A program made the translations under genes and the position numbers. Positions 50,052 to 58,105 of a stretch of DNA of 64,000 nt are shown here, in pieces. This DNA comes from Acinetobacter sp. XS-4 (GTDB taxonomy: Bacteria > Pseudomonadota > Gammaproteobacteria > Pseudomonadales > Moraxellaceae), in contig NZ_CP094657.1 of the NCBI RefSeq assembly GCF_023920705.1, positions 3,286,001 to 3,350,000 on the forward strand, given 5' to 3'. The notes beneath the pieces are model-generated. The model worked only from the letters and a program-made list of their open reading frames with translations. It did no database searches and was not told the origin of the DNA. How positions within the stretch are numbered: position 1 is the stretch's first letter; the number at the start of each line of letters is the position of its first letter.

Positions 50052-50777
50052 TTAACAACGAGGATGACTACCATCACAACTAAAGACCATGACTTTTCCT
50101 TGAATAGCTAAGTTTCCATTCATCATCAAGCCCATAAAACCAGTTTCGCGCCCATAGTCATAGGCTGATGGAGTTGCTGTAGCAACTTGCTGTGCAGCAC
50201 TATTAGCAGTCGCAGCATATGTCGGTTTTTTGAAATATGCATAATCATACATATTTGCACTCGACCCCTGAGTTGTTGTTGAGCTGGTAAAGTTATCTTG
50301 CTCAATCGATAAAGCATTGAAACCAAAATTACGGAATAAAATCGGTTGAGCTGCACTAAAACTAAGCTGAATAGCAGGCTTAATAATTTCAGTATTACTT
50401 TTATCAAGATACTTTAAATCAGCACCATCCAAGCCCATTTTTTGAATATTTAAAGTTCCTTGTACGCCTTTAAACACTAGCCAAAGTTTATTACCACTAT
50501 CACTATTTTCTGCCCAACCACTTGGTTTAGTCGCATCTGCTTGCACAAACCGTTTGTTAATCGCCAAGCCTAAATGACAGAACTCTACGTTCTCACAGAC
50601 ACCACCACTACCATTGTCAAATATACCATTAGAGGTCTGGTTTAAATTGAGCATCAAAGATAAATCAGCACCAGCCTGACCATTAATCGCCTGCAAAGCA
50701 TCATTATCTAAAGTTTGCAGCTCCGCATGAGTAACTGTTGCACAAAGAGCGAGGATCAAAGTACTTAATTTTTTCAT
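50052..50777 (-). CDS. Secreted protein of the L-D-x-x-L-x4-G-Q family, gene 3 (smallest)
   Basis: A 241-residue exported protein whose signal peptide (1-18) ends THA. It is followed by ELQTLDNDALQAINGQAG (motif L23, L28, G33, Q34). The body is Asn/Gly/Ala-rich with aromatic positions, and the four mature cysteines form two pairs: CENVEFC near residue 61 and CDGSHPRC, the latter being the extreme C-terminus. It starts 15 bp after gene 2 and lies 32 bp before gene 4, so genes 2-3-4 are very probably one operon. No function can be assigned. Confidence 0.82.
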   Translation of the reverse strand: MKKLSTLILALCATVTHAELQTLDNDALQAINGQAGADLSLMLNLNQTSNGIFDNGSGGVCENVEFCHLGLAINKRFVQADATKPSGWAENSDSGNKLWLVFKGVQGTLNIQKMGLDGADLKYLDKSNTEIIKPAIQLSFSAAQPILFRNFGFNALSIEQDNFTSSTTTQGSSANMYDYAYFKKPTYAATANSAAQQVATATPSAYDYGRETGFMGLMMNGNLAIQGKVMVFSCDGSHPRC

Positions 50778-50792
50778 ATCATTATCCTCCTC

Positions 50793-52835
50793 TTATAAGC
50801 CTTTAGTTGTCAGTTTTAAATGTTGGATTAATACACCGTCAATAACACCTGAACCCATGTTATTACTAATGGCTGAGCTAATTTGTGCCCCAGATAATTT
50901 ATAGGTGTTCAAATCTGCATTTGGCGTGGTGGTAGACCAACGTCCATTGTTATAAAGTGCATCTGGTAAAGGTGTGCCAGTTGGTACAACAAACTGAGCG
51001 CCATTCCCAGCATCAGCTAAGGTATAACCTGTATTATTTACTGTCGGGTTATAATAAGAGGTATTGTCAATACTAGCCCAGTTCGCACCTTGAGAATCAA
51101 ATTTTAAACCTGTGCCTGCATTTCCAGTCCAGCCTGTTGCTGTACGGTACTGCCAAGTATCATAACAAGTACTTAAGTTCAAAAATCCACAGCTATAACT
51201 GCCTGCACGACGTTCTTGATTTTGCAATTGGTAGAAGTTCTTGGTCTGCGTTATCGCTGACACAGTGCCCGTTGGTAGTTTACCAAATGAAATACCGACC
51301 GCATCTTGTGTACTATTCCCTTTAAATGCTTCTAAAGTATTGTTCGTTGCATTATAAACTGTTGAACCAATTGAAATACTGCTATGTGTTGCACTAGAGC
51401 CTTGGTAGGTTTTACCACCTAAAGTTACACTGGTACCACATTGGTAAATATTACAAGTAGAGCCTAAATAACTCGTATCGGCACCACTATAATCTGTATA
51501 AATTTTCTTATAAATTTCTGGTTTATTTGGAATACGAGCAAGTTCTAAACTAAAGTTTTTACCATCTGAGCTTAAAACTAGTGGTTGATATAAAGAACCC
51601 AAAACAAGGTTAATATTCGGGTTATAGAGGTATAAACCTTCATTTGCATCAAAAGTTGGAGCAAGCCCACCATTAATTGCAGGTGTTACCAAATTACCTT
51701 GAGTAGTTCCTGTTTCACGTGTGCTCAAACGTAATACGTTATTCATAGCACTATCGGTTGGCGCGGTCCATGAACCCGTTGAAGTAACCGTCGTAGTTTG
51801 ACTACGAATTCGATATAACCAATCCGCGCTTGGAGAGTTATTACTTGGGGCACCCGCATATTGCGTACTATACCGATTTACCCAAGGCCCTACCGAAGAC
51901 GTTGGAGTATTTGCAGTAATTGTCGCTCTTAAATTAGATGCATCACCACTGTTTAAACGAATAACACCAGCAAAACCTAAAGTATCATTATAAAAAGGGC
52001 TCATTCCACCAGCAGATGTTGCGCCCCCTAATGTTTGGAAAAGCTGTAAACGACTGCCATTTAAGCTAAAGTTATTCCAAACCCCTTGTAAACGAAGACG
52101 GTTTGCACGGCTTGCATCCGTACTCGTACCAATTAAGCCATTTGAGTCACCATAATTAAATTGGTCTGCTGCACCATTTATTTTATTTGGATTTCGGACA
52201 AAGATATCTGACCATAAACCTAATTTCAGCTTATAGGCATCTATACCTGCGGAATCTTTCGTTCCAACCTCATATAAAGGAGCTTCCAAAGCTAAATAAG
52301 TTACTTGGCAAGATGGGTCACTCGCACCACTACAAGTAGCTGCACTGAAGTTAGGTACTGAATTTGCTGTCGCAACTTTAAAAATCCACGGGTTAACCGC
52401 AGTACCCCAACTCGAAATTGCAGCGGCTGTATCAGTAGACGCGATGCGGGTATTTGTATCATTATCAGATTTAGAAAGCGCTAAACCATAAAGAAAAATA
52501 TCTGCTTTACCAACAGCGCGATCACCCGAATCAATCGAGCCATTTTTATTGGTATCTGCTGCTGTCATACTCAAAGGACCAACAGGCACATAATTGATAT
52601 AACCTGTGTCTTTGGTACGATCGGTTAATATCTGACTTGAGGTTTCATTAGCGCCTGCACCACGAAATACCATATAGGCATTCTGCGGCAAAATAGCAAT
52701 ACCTTCACCTGTAGTTTCACTTAAGCCCGCATCAGAAAGTTCTTCGAGTGCGAAACTAGCTTGGCTTATACAAAGCCCGATTAAACTTGCCAAAACGGTT
52801 TTTTGAAACCTTACCGTATAATTAAGTGTAGTCAT
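50793..52835 (-). CDS. Secreted protein of the L-D-x-x-L-x4-G-Q family, gene 2, with EF-hand-like loop
   Basis: A 680-residue exported protein whose signal peptide ends ASFA (28). It is followed by LEELSDAGLSETTGEGI (motif L33, L38, G43, E44). A calcium-type loop D94-T-N96-K-N98-G99-S-I101-D102-x-x-D105 follows, matching the EF-hand/dockerin pattern. The remaining sequence is Asn/Ser/Thr/Gly-rich and beta-like. Six mature cysteines form three close pairs (C-x7-C, C-x4-C, C-x7-C). A candidate promoter stands at 52974-53002, and an AGGAAGG site precedes the ATG. Function unknown; an adhesin or surface-layer role is only a guess. Confidence 0.82.
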   Translation of the reverse strand: MTTLNYTVRFQKTVLASLIGLCISQASFALEELSDAGLSETTGEGIAILPQNAYMVFRGAGANETSSQILTDRTKDTGYINYVPVGPLSMTAADTNKNGSIDSGDRAVGKADIFLYGLALSKSDNDTNTRIASTDTAAAISSWGTAVNPWIFKVATANSVPNFSAATCSGASDPSCQVTYLALEAPLYEVGTKDSAGIDAYKLKLGLWSDIFVRNPNKINGAADQFNYGDSNGLIGTSTDASRANRLRLQGVWNNFSLNGSRLQLFQTLGGATSAGGMSPFYNDTLGFAGVIRLNSGDASNLRATITANTPTSSVGPWVNRYSTQYAGAPSNNSPSADWLYRIRSQTTTVTSTGSWTAPTDSAMNNVLRLSTRETGTTQGNLVTPAINGGLAPTFDANEGLYLYNPNINLVLGSLYQPLVLSSDGKNFSLELARIPNKPEIYKKIYTDYSGADTSYLGSTCNIYQCGTSVTLGGKTYQGSSATHSSISIGSTVYNATNNTLEAFKGNSTQDAVGISFGKLPTGTVSAITQTKNFYQLQNQERRAGSYSCGFLNLSTCYDTWQYRTATGWTGNAGTGLKFDSQGANWASIDNTSYYNPTVNNTGYTLADAGNGAQFVVPTGTPLPDALYNNGRWSTTTPNADLNTYKLSGAQISSAISNNMGSGVIDGVLIQHLKLTTKGL

Positions 52836-52973
52836 CTTGACCTTCCTGTTTTATACGATGCCGCGCACCATATTTATTTTTCTTTAACAATCCTTGATGC
52901 CAGGTGAATCTATCCTTTTCACCTTAGACAAAGAGGCAAATCTAAAAGATATTGCCAACCCTTCCACATTTCT

Positions 52974-53002
52974 ATTATGCGGAATATTTGCACAAATGCA
53001 AA
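52974..53002 (-). promoter_or_regulatory. Candidate promoter for cluster genes 2-4
   Basis: On the minus strand TTTGCA (4 of 6 to TTGACA) and CATAAT (5 of 6 to TATAAT) are separated by 17 bp. The leader to the gene 2 ATG would be about 130 nt. Confidence 0.4.
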
Positions 53003-53066
53003 AAAAAGCATGTAAAAAATTACTTTTCCGATGAATGTAAAGCAACTCAAGCTGCCTTCTCGGCAT

Positions 53067-54542
53067 TTAACAAAAAGTTAAACCTGAACCATGGCAGTTT
53101 GGCTTAAAGTTTTGATTCGTTAACTGCAAGTTGCTTAAATTTAATGTGAGCGGACTATTTTTCAAATCAACTGTACCAATATTTACATCTAAATCCCCCA
53201 GCTTTAATAATCCTCCTAAATCAGAGGTTTGTGCTGGGTTAGCTTGTAAATAGGCTGAAACTGCTGTTGAAATTTGCGGAAATAGTGGCGAAATATCAAT
53301 CGCATCTTGTGGAATAATGTTACCGACGTTAACTGGATTTGCAAAAGACATCCACCAACCCTTTTGAGCCACGTCATCTGCTTTAGCGCCTGGCCATTGA
53401 AGCATTTGATTTTGTAGAGCCAGGTACATGGGTGAATTAATTGGTAAATTATGAATAAGTCCCAATGACTGAGTTAAATTTAAATTCGCTGTAATATTTG
53501 AAATTGTACCATTCATATATACATTAGAAAATTTAGAACCTTGGCCTGCAATGAGACATGCTAATACACTACAGCTTGTTACTGTGGCTTCAACCTTACC
53601 ACCCTGAGTATAAATACCTGTTGGTTCAGGATAAGCTGGATCGTGTGGACCTGCGGCATTGTATTGCACAACACCATCTACTGGGTACGAACTACTATGT
53701 CCGACATAAATATTAGGGACTTTCACTGGAGCAGATAAAACTTTGGAGCTAACTCTATTACCATTAACCTGAATGGGAGCAATTTCAAAATAGTTATTTT
53801 GAATGCCTGGAATATTAAATCCGCCATCGGAAGTAACAAAACTTACCTCAGCTGCCCCTCCCAGACCTAAAGCTTGTAAACGACCTGTAACTGCATTTGT
53901 TCCATATAAATTGTCGCGTGTAGCAGAAGTTGTCGCATAACCTTTAATTAAACCACTGCTATCAGATTGAACCTGCATATAACCAGAAATCGAGTTGATC
54001 CCATTTGGCCTAGATGTATTTTCAGTACCTGCTGTAAGCAAGCCGATAAATTTCTCAGCACTTAATCTTAAACCGGCGACTTCACGGGTTGATGCAGAAT
54101 TAGGATTTTTAATTGCAAATTCTATGAACGGATTTGTTAAAACCGCAGAAGACGAAGCCCGCTCTTCACTAGTCATGGCCAAAGGATTGCCATTCGCATC
54201 GAACTTTTGTCCACTTAAGCTCAGATTATCAATATCAATATCACAGCCACCAGCACCATTAACGCCGCCACAACCTAACTGTAATTTACGAATATTGGTG
54301 TTAAGTTCTAATTCAGCTTCCAAACCTAATTTATAGAAACCAATATTACTACTATTGTCGCGTAGTTTTTCTAAATTTGCAGAGTCCGTAGGCGCAATAT
54401 AAGACATACTCATTAAAGCTTGGCCACGAGTTGCGGATAGTTCCGAATCTGACATAGGGACTAATGTAGAAGCAGCATACGCTGAAGAAAAGCATAAGCT
54501 TCCAAGCGCTATCGCTACATGAAGAGACGTAAACTGTCGCAT
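53067..54542 (-). CDS. Secreted protein of the L-D-x-x-L-x4-G-Q family, gene 1
   Basis: An exported protein of 491 residues. The start at ATG 54540-54542 (MRQFTSLHVAIALG) is chosen because GGAGGT lies 5 bp upstream; the longer reading to 54626 has no such support. The signal peptide ends SSAYA (23) and is followed by LVPMSDSELSATRGQAL (motif M30, L35, G40, Q41). The body is Asn/Ser/Gly-rich. The six mature cysteines form three close pairs (CGGVNGAGGC, CSVLAC, and CHGSGLTFC at the C-terminus). A 231-bp gap separates it from gene 2, so it may be the head of the operon or an independent unit. Function unknown. Confidence 0.82.
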   Translation of the reverse strand: MRQFTSLHVAIALGSLCFSSAYAASTLVPMSDSELSATRGQALMSMSYIAPTDSANLEKLRDNSSNIGFYKLGLEAELELNTNIRKLQLGCGGVNGAGGCDIDIDNLSLSGQKFDANGNPLAMTSEERASSSAVLTNPFIEFAIKNPNSASTREVAGLRLSAEKFIGLLTAGTENTSRPNGINSISGYMQVQSDSSGLIKGYATTSATRDNLYGTNAVTGRLQALGLGGAAEVSFVTSDGGFNIPGIQNNYFEIAPIQVNGNRVSSKVLSAPVKVPNIYVGHSSSYPVDGVVQYNAAGPHDPAYPEPTGIYTQGGKVEATVTSCSVLACLIAGQGSKFSNVYMNGTISNITANLNLTQSLGLIHNLPINSPMYLALQNQMLQWPGAKADDVAQKGWWMSFANPVNVGNIIPQDAIDISPLFPQISTAVSAYLQANPAQTSDLGGLLKLGDLDVNIGTVDLKNSPLTLNLSNLQLTNQNFKPNCHGSGLTFC

Positions 54543-54847
54543 GACCGACCTCCGTATCCTTGGGGGCATAATCCTGTTTAATTTCTTTTTATTTGGTTTG
54601 CCTAAATTTAGTAGATATCTAAACAATTACGACTAAAAAGACAACCTATATCCAATACATTTGTTTTTTAATACTGTGACGCAGAACAAAAAAACAAATC
54701 AATTATTGATCATATTATATTATTTTTTACAAAAGGAAACTCTCATTTATCACTATTCCGATAAACGTACCTTATGTAAATTTTATTTATAAAATTGGGC
54801 CACCTAAGCGACCCATTATTTTAAAACTCTTCTTTATCTAAGAAATA
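54543..54847. other. AT-rich intergenic region between dcd and the secreted-protein cluster
   Basis: The 305 bp should hold the promoter of cluster gene 1. A weak leftward hairpin near 54793-54826 (TGGG...CCCA with a following T-rich stretch) may end dcd. I see no ORF or RNA gene and no convincing hexamer pair. Confidence 0.45.
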
Positions 54848-55417
54848 TTATGTTTTAGGAAGTGTAACACCTGTTTGGCCTTGGTATTTACCACCACGGT
54901 CTTTATAAGATGTTTCACATACTTCATCACTTTCAAAAAATAGCATTTGTGCTACACCTTCCCCTGCATAAATACGCGCAGGTAAATTAGTGGTGTTTGA
55001 AAATTCTAAAGTTACGTGACCTTCCCATTCCGGTTCTAACGGAGTCACATTCACAATGATACCGCAGCGAGCATAGGTCGACTTACCTAGGCATACAGTC
55101 AACACATTACGAGGAATACGGAAATATTCAATTGTACGTGCTAAAGCGAATGAGTTTGGCGGAATAATACAAACGTCAGACTCAATATCGATAAAACTTT
55201 TGTCATCAAAATTCTTTGGATCGACAATTGCAGAATGTACGTTAGTAAAAACTTTAAATTCACGGGCACAGCGTACATCATAGCCATAGCTAGAGACCCC
55301 GTAGGAAATCAACTTTTCACCATTTTCATCAAAACGGACTTGATTCTCTGCATAAGGTTCAATCATGCCGTGTTTTTCGCTCATCTCGCGAATCCAACGA
55401 TCAGACTTAATAGCCAT
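54848..55417 (-). CDS. dcd: Dcd, dCTP deaminase
   Basis: Dcd deaminates dCTP to dUTP, the main source of dUMP for thymidylate synthesis in gammaproteobacteria. The start [12 protein letters not shown] (55415-55417) gives the usual 189 residues. The longer reading adds five non-conserved residues. The family motifs SSYGYDVRC and [11 protein letters not shown] are present, as are [20 protein letters not shown] with the catalytic Glu and the C-terminal [12 protein letters not shown] lid. Confidence 0.97.
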   Translation of the reverse strand: MAIKSDRWIREMSEKHGMIEPYAENQVRFDENGEKLISYGVSSYGYDVRCAREFKVFTNVHSAIVDPKNFDDKSFIDIESDVCIIPPNSFALARTIEYFRIPRNVLTVCLGKSTYARCGIIVNVTPLEPEWEGHVTLEFSNTTNLPARIYAGEGVAQMLFFESDEVCETSYKDRGGKYQGQTGVTLPKT

Positions 55418-55531
55418 GTATTTTCTATCCAAAAGGTAATTTCATTGATTTCGACGTACTTTAACTTAAAAAACCAATTATGAAAACAACACAGAGCTAC
55501 TCAAATAAATAAGAATAGCTCAGCTGTACAT

Positions 55532-56125
55532 TTAAAGGTTCAGTAAAGCAGAATAACTAATTGGAATTGAAAAGCTGACTAAAACAAGTGAAGCCGTTCT
55601 TTGTAAATTAGTTTGATTTAACCAACCTACTTTCTTAGACGCTAAAACCGAACCCAAGAAAATCCAGAACAATGCAATTGGTGTAATGAGTGCTAAGTAA
55701 GCCATCATATGAACCAAATAAATATGAAAATTACTCCATGCAGCCACAGGAAAAATTGCTGAAGCAAAGAGCAAGGCTTTGGGGTTCAATAAAGTTGCAC
55801 AAAATAATTCACGAGCACGGATCGTAGGCTGATTTAATTCAACTTCTTGATTTGCTGTATGCCATAACTTAATGGCTAAGAAAATAATATAGCAGGCACT
55901 CAATAGCTTAAGAATAGGTGGCAGCAATGGCAATGTGGTGGACACTTTCCCAATTAGCATTCCCCATGCAGAAATAGAGATCACGTAACCCAAAACTTCT
56001 GCTGGAATAAGTTTTACTGACTTTCGTAGTCCTACTTGCACGCCTGAAGAAGCGAGTAAAGTATTAGTTGGGCCAGGTGTAAGTAAAATTGTGGCTACTA
56101 AGCCAATAAAAAGCCATGAAATCAT
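55532..56125 (-). CDS. LysE-family exporter (first of two)
   Basis: A 197-residue inner-membrane protein with about six helices. Its N-terminal motif TPGPTNTLLASSGVQVG-RKS is typical of the LysE/RhtB superfamily of amino-acid and metabolite exporters. The substrate cannot be told from sequence. It is located 114 bp upstream of dcd on the same strand. A second, distinct LysE-type protein is encoded at 63169-63792. Confidence 0.87.
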   Translation of the reverse strand: MISWLFIGLVATILLTPGPTNTLLASSGVQVGLRKSVKLIPAEVLGYVISISAWGMLIGKVSTTLPLLPPILKLLSACYIIFLAIKLWHTANQEVELNQPTIRARELFCATLLNPKALLFASAIFPVAAWSNFHIYLVHMMAYLALITPIALFWIFLGSVLASKKVGWLNQTNLQRTASLVLVSFSIPISYSALLNL

Positions 56126-56492
56126 TGAATGACCTCACAATATAGTCATCTCAGATTAATAGATATCCTGTCACATGGCAAAAAGTAATTGTAAGACAAA
56201 GTTTTTAAAATATTTTTTAATTTCAGACAAAAACATTAAAAACATACACTTATAAAATTACTATAGAAAGCAGTAAAGAAAACTTTACGGTCAGTTGCTA
56301 TACTTTTCAAATAATTTCGTACTTAATTAACATAAGTATTTTTATTTTAAGTCTATTTTTCCATCAAAAGCCTTTATAATAAAAAATATATAGTGATGGT
56401 AAGTTTAAATTTTAAGCTTTTAATAAGTTTCAATTCATATATTGTTTCTGATTTTTTTATATAGAGCACCGCGCTCTACTACCTTAATGATT
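56126..56492. other. Intergenic region between the LysE gene and the DUF2062 gene
   Basis: The divergent AT-rich region carries a small perfect hairpin GTAAAG-AAAA-CTTTAC at 56273-56288, a TATAAT at 56375-56380 oriented to the DUF2062 gene, and a short inverted repeat AGAGC/GCTCT at 56463-56477. I see no gene in it. Confidence 0.4.
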
Positions 56493-57056
56493 ATGGCAAA
56501 GCACTTTTTTCAATCTTGGCTTCCCTCACCCGAGAAAGTTTCAAATATGAAATTTCTAAGGATTTTTGGTAAAAAGACCTTGAATCCTGTGCTTTGGTAC
56601 GTCAATCGAAAATCAATTACCCGAGCTGTTTTTGTCGGAACTTTTTTTGGTTTATTGCCTATCCCTTTTCACAGTGTATTTATTGTGATGGCGGTCTTAC
56701 TATTCGAAGTAAATTTACCAATTAGCTTAATGCTGGCTTGGTTAAGTAATCCTCTTACTTTAGTTCCTATCCTGTATATTGGTTTTTGGTTTGGTGCGCA
56801 TATTTTTCATGTGCATATGATCAACAAAGAAATGCTGCTAGGTGTATTGCATCAAATTTCTCGCTGGATTACTCATTTCGGGCACGGGCACATTGATTTT
56901 AGTCTCGCGAAAATTTTGATGACGGGTCTAGTTGTCGAAGCTTTCGTATTTGCCGTCATTTTATATCTATCTACAGAAATTTTCTGGCGTTGGATGGTTA
57001 TTAAAAACTGGAAAAGTAGACACCGTCATAAAAAGCAAGAAGAAGAAGTTTTATAA
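56493..57056 (+). CDS. DUF2062-domain membrane protein
   Basis: A small membrane protein of about 187 residues with the DUF2062 pattern: a basic N-terminal segment (NRKSITRAVFVGTFFGLLPIPFHSV), then a GLLPIPFHS-type turn and three to four helices including LAWLSNPLTLVPIL. The cytoplasmic C-terminus is strongly basic and acidic (RHRHKKQEEE). The start is uncertain. I chose ATG 56493 (MAKHFFQSWLPSP); ATG 56487 and TTG 56442 are alternatives, and none has a good ribosome-binding site. Function unknown. Confidence 0.72.
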   Translation: MAKHFFQSWLPSPEKVSNMKFLRIFGKKTLNPVLWYVNRKSITRAVFVGTFFGLLPIPFHSVFIVMAVLLFEVNLPISLMLAWLSNPLTLVPILYIGFWFGAHIFHVHMINKEMLLGVLHQISRWITHFGHGHIDFSLAKILMTGLVVEAFVFAVILYLSTEIFWRWMVIKNWKSRHRHKKQEEEVL

Positions 57057-57087
57057 AACTCCAAGTTTCTTGCTAAGTCTTAAATTA

Positions 57088-57963
57088 TTATTTTGGTAGT
57101 TTTGATTTCATATACTCTTCGGCCACATTAAGCACATACTCTTGGCAAGCCTCTCCTGTACCAGGGTCATAAGCTCCGTTATTCGTAATATTATTAGATA
57201 AGATTCGAATGCCTAAAAACGGAACATTCAACTGACTGGCAATTTGTGCAACTGATGCCGCTTCCATTTCCTCAACTGAAGTGCCATAACGCTGATGGAA
57301 AAATTGAATACGATCAAGTTCGTTATTCCAAACATCTGCTGAACCAATCGTTCCCTCAACCACCTCACCTTTGTCATAACGGACTTTATGTGCCGCCATT
57401 AATAGCTCTTGATCACCTTCAAATTTGCGTATTGCAATTGGTTCCGGATCAGACTCATCTGTTGGTAAAACATCAAACGCTTCAACCCAAGTGAGTGAAT
57501 TTGACCCAGCACCCACTGGCTGTTTAGGAGTTCTAAATGCACCAATATTGGTCGCATATTTTCCTAAAACAATATCGTAAATGTGTAGATTTGGGTCGTG
57601 CCCACCTGCTGTTCCCTGATTAATAATTGCAATCGGTTTATAACGCTCAATAGCTAAAGCAGTTGCCGCAGCCGAGTTACTCATACCCATGCGAGTTTTA
57701 GAGATAATCATTGGATAGCCGTTATAAGTACCCTTCCAGAATGTCCAGCTATTTCCTATAGTTTCAACTGTCACATTCTGTAATTTAGCAGCCATGTGCG
57801 CTGACTCTACGGGCAAAGCACCCTGAATAATAATCGGCTGTAATTTCTGTTTTTGTTCCTGAATAGTTGGTGTTTGTGAAACAGAAGAGTCGTCATTATT
57901 GCATCCGACTAAAAATAAGGCGCTACATAAACTGATTACGCCAAAAGTACATTTAAATTGCAT
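57088..57963 (-). CDS. Lipoprotein of the MTA/SAH nucleosidase (phosphorylase) superfamily
   Basis: The first 21 residues are a lipoprotein signal ending LVGC (acylated C21), so the protein acts outside the cytoplasm. The rest (291 in total) is a nucleoside-phosphorylase-fold domain like MTA/SAH nucleosidase: GALPVE with E53 at the position of E. coli E12, NQGTAGGHDP, and EMEAASVA with E234 corresponding to E174. The essential acid D197 of E. coli (RAISD) is replaced by N257 in RILSN. The activity may therefore be altered or lost. It is a single gene, with no neighbouring methionine-salvage genes. Confidence 0.82.
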   Translation of the reverse strand: MQFKCTFGVISLCSALFLVGCNNDDSSVSQTPTIQEQKQKLQPIIIQGALPVESAHMAAKLQNVTVETIGNSWTFWKGTYNGYPMIISKTRMGMSNSAAATALAIERYKPIAIINQGTAGGHDPNLHIYDIVLGKYATNIGAFRTPKQPVGAGSNSLTWVEAFDVLPTDESDPEPIAIRKFEGDQELLMAAHKVRYDKGEVVEGTIGSADVWNNELDRIQFFHQRYGTSVEEMEAASVAQIASQLNVPFLGIRILSNNITNNGAYDPGTGEACQEYVLNVAEEYMKSKLPK

Positions 57964-58072
57964 TTTTTACCCTTTCTTTTTAAAAAGTGTAAAGTAGCAA
58001 TCTATATGCCAATTTCAAGTTTAGCTTTGTTATTAAAATTCAGTAATTTATTTTTTTATTTTAACCAGACAA

Positions 58073-58099
58073 TAAAAAACCCGACTTAAAGTCGGGTTT
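58073..58099 (-). terminator. Terminator after mrp
   Basis: On the minus strand ACCCGACT pairs with AGTCGGGT around three bases and is followed by six T. Confidence 0.85.
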
Positions 58100-58105
58100 A
58101 ATAAA

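Noticed and set aside
46495..54542. Identification of the five secreted proteins as a FilA-F-like pilus system
   Set aside because: I recall an Acinetobacter locus with that name, but no usher, chaperone or pilin motif is visible here and I cannot verify homology.
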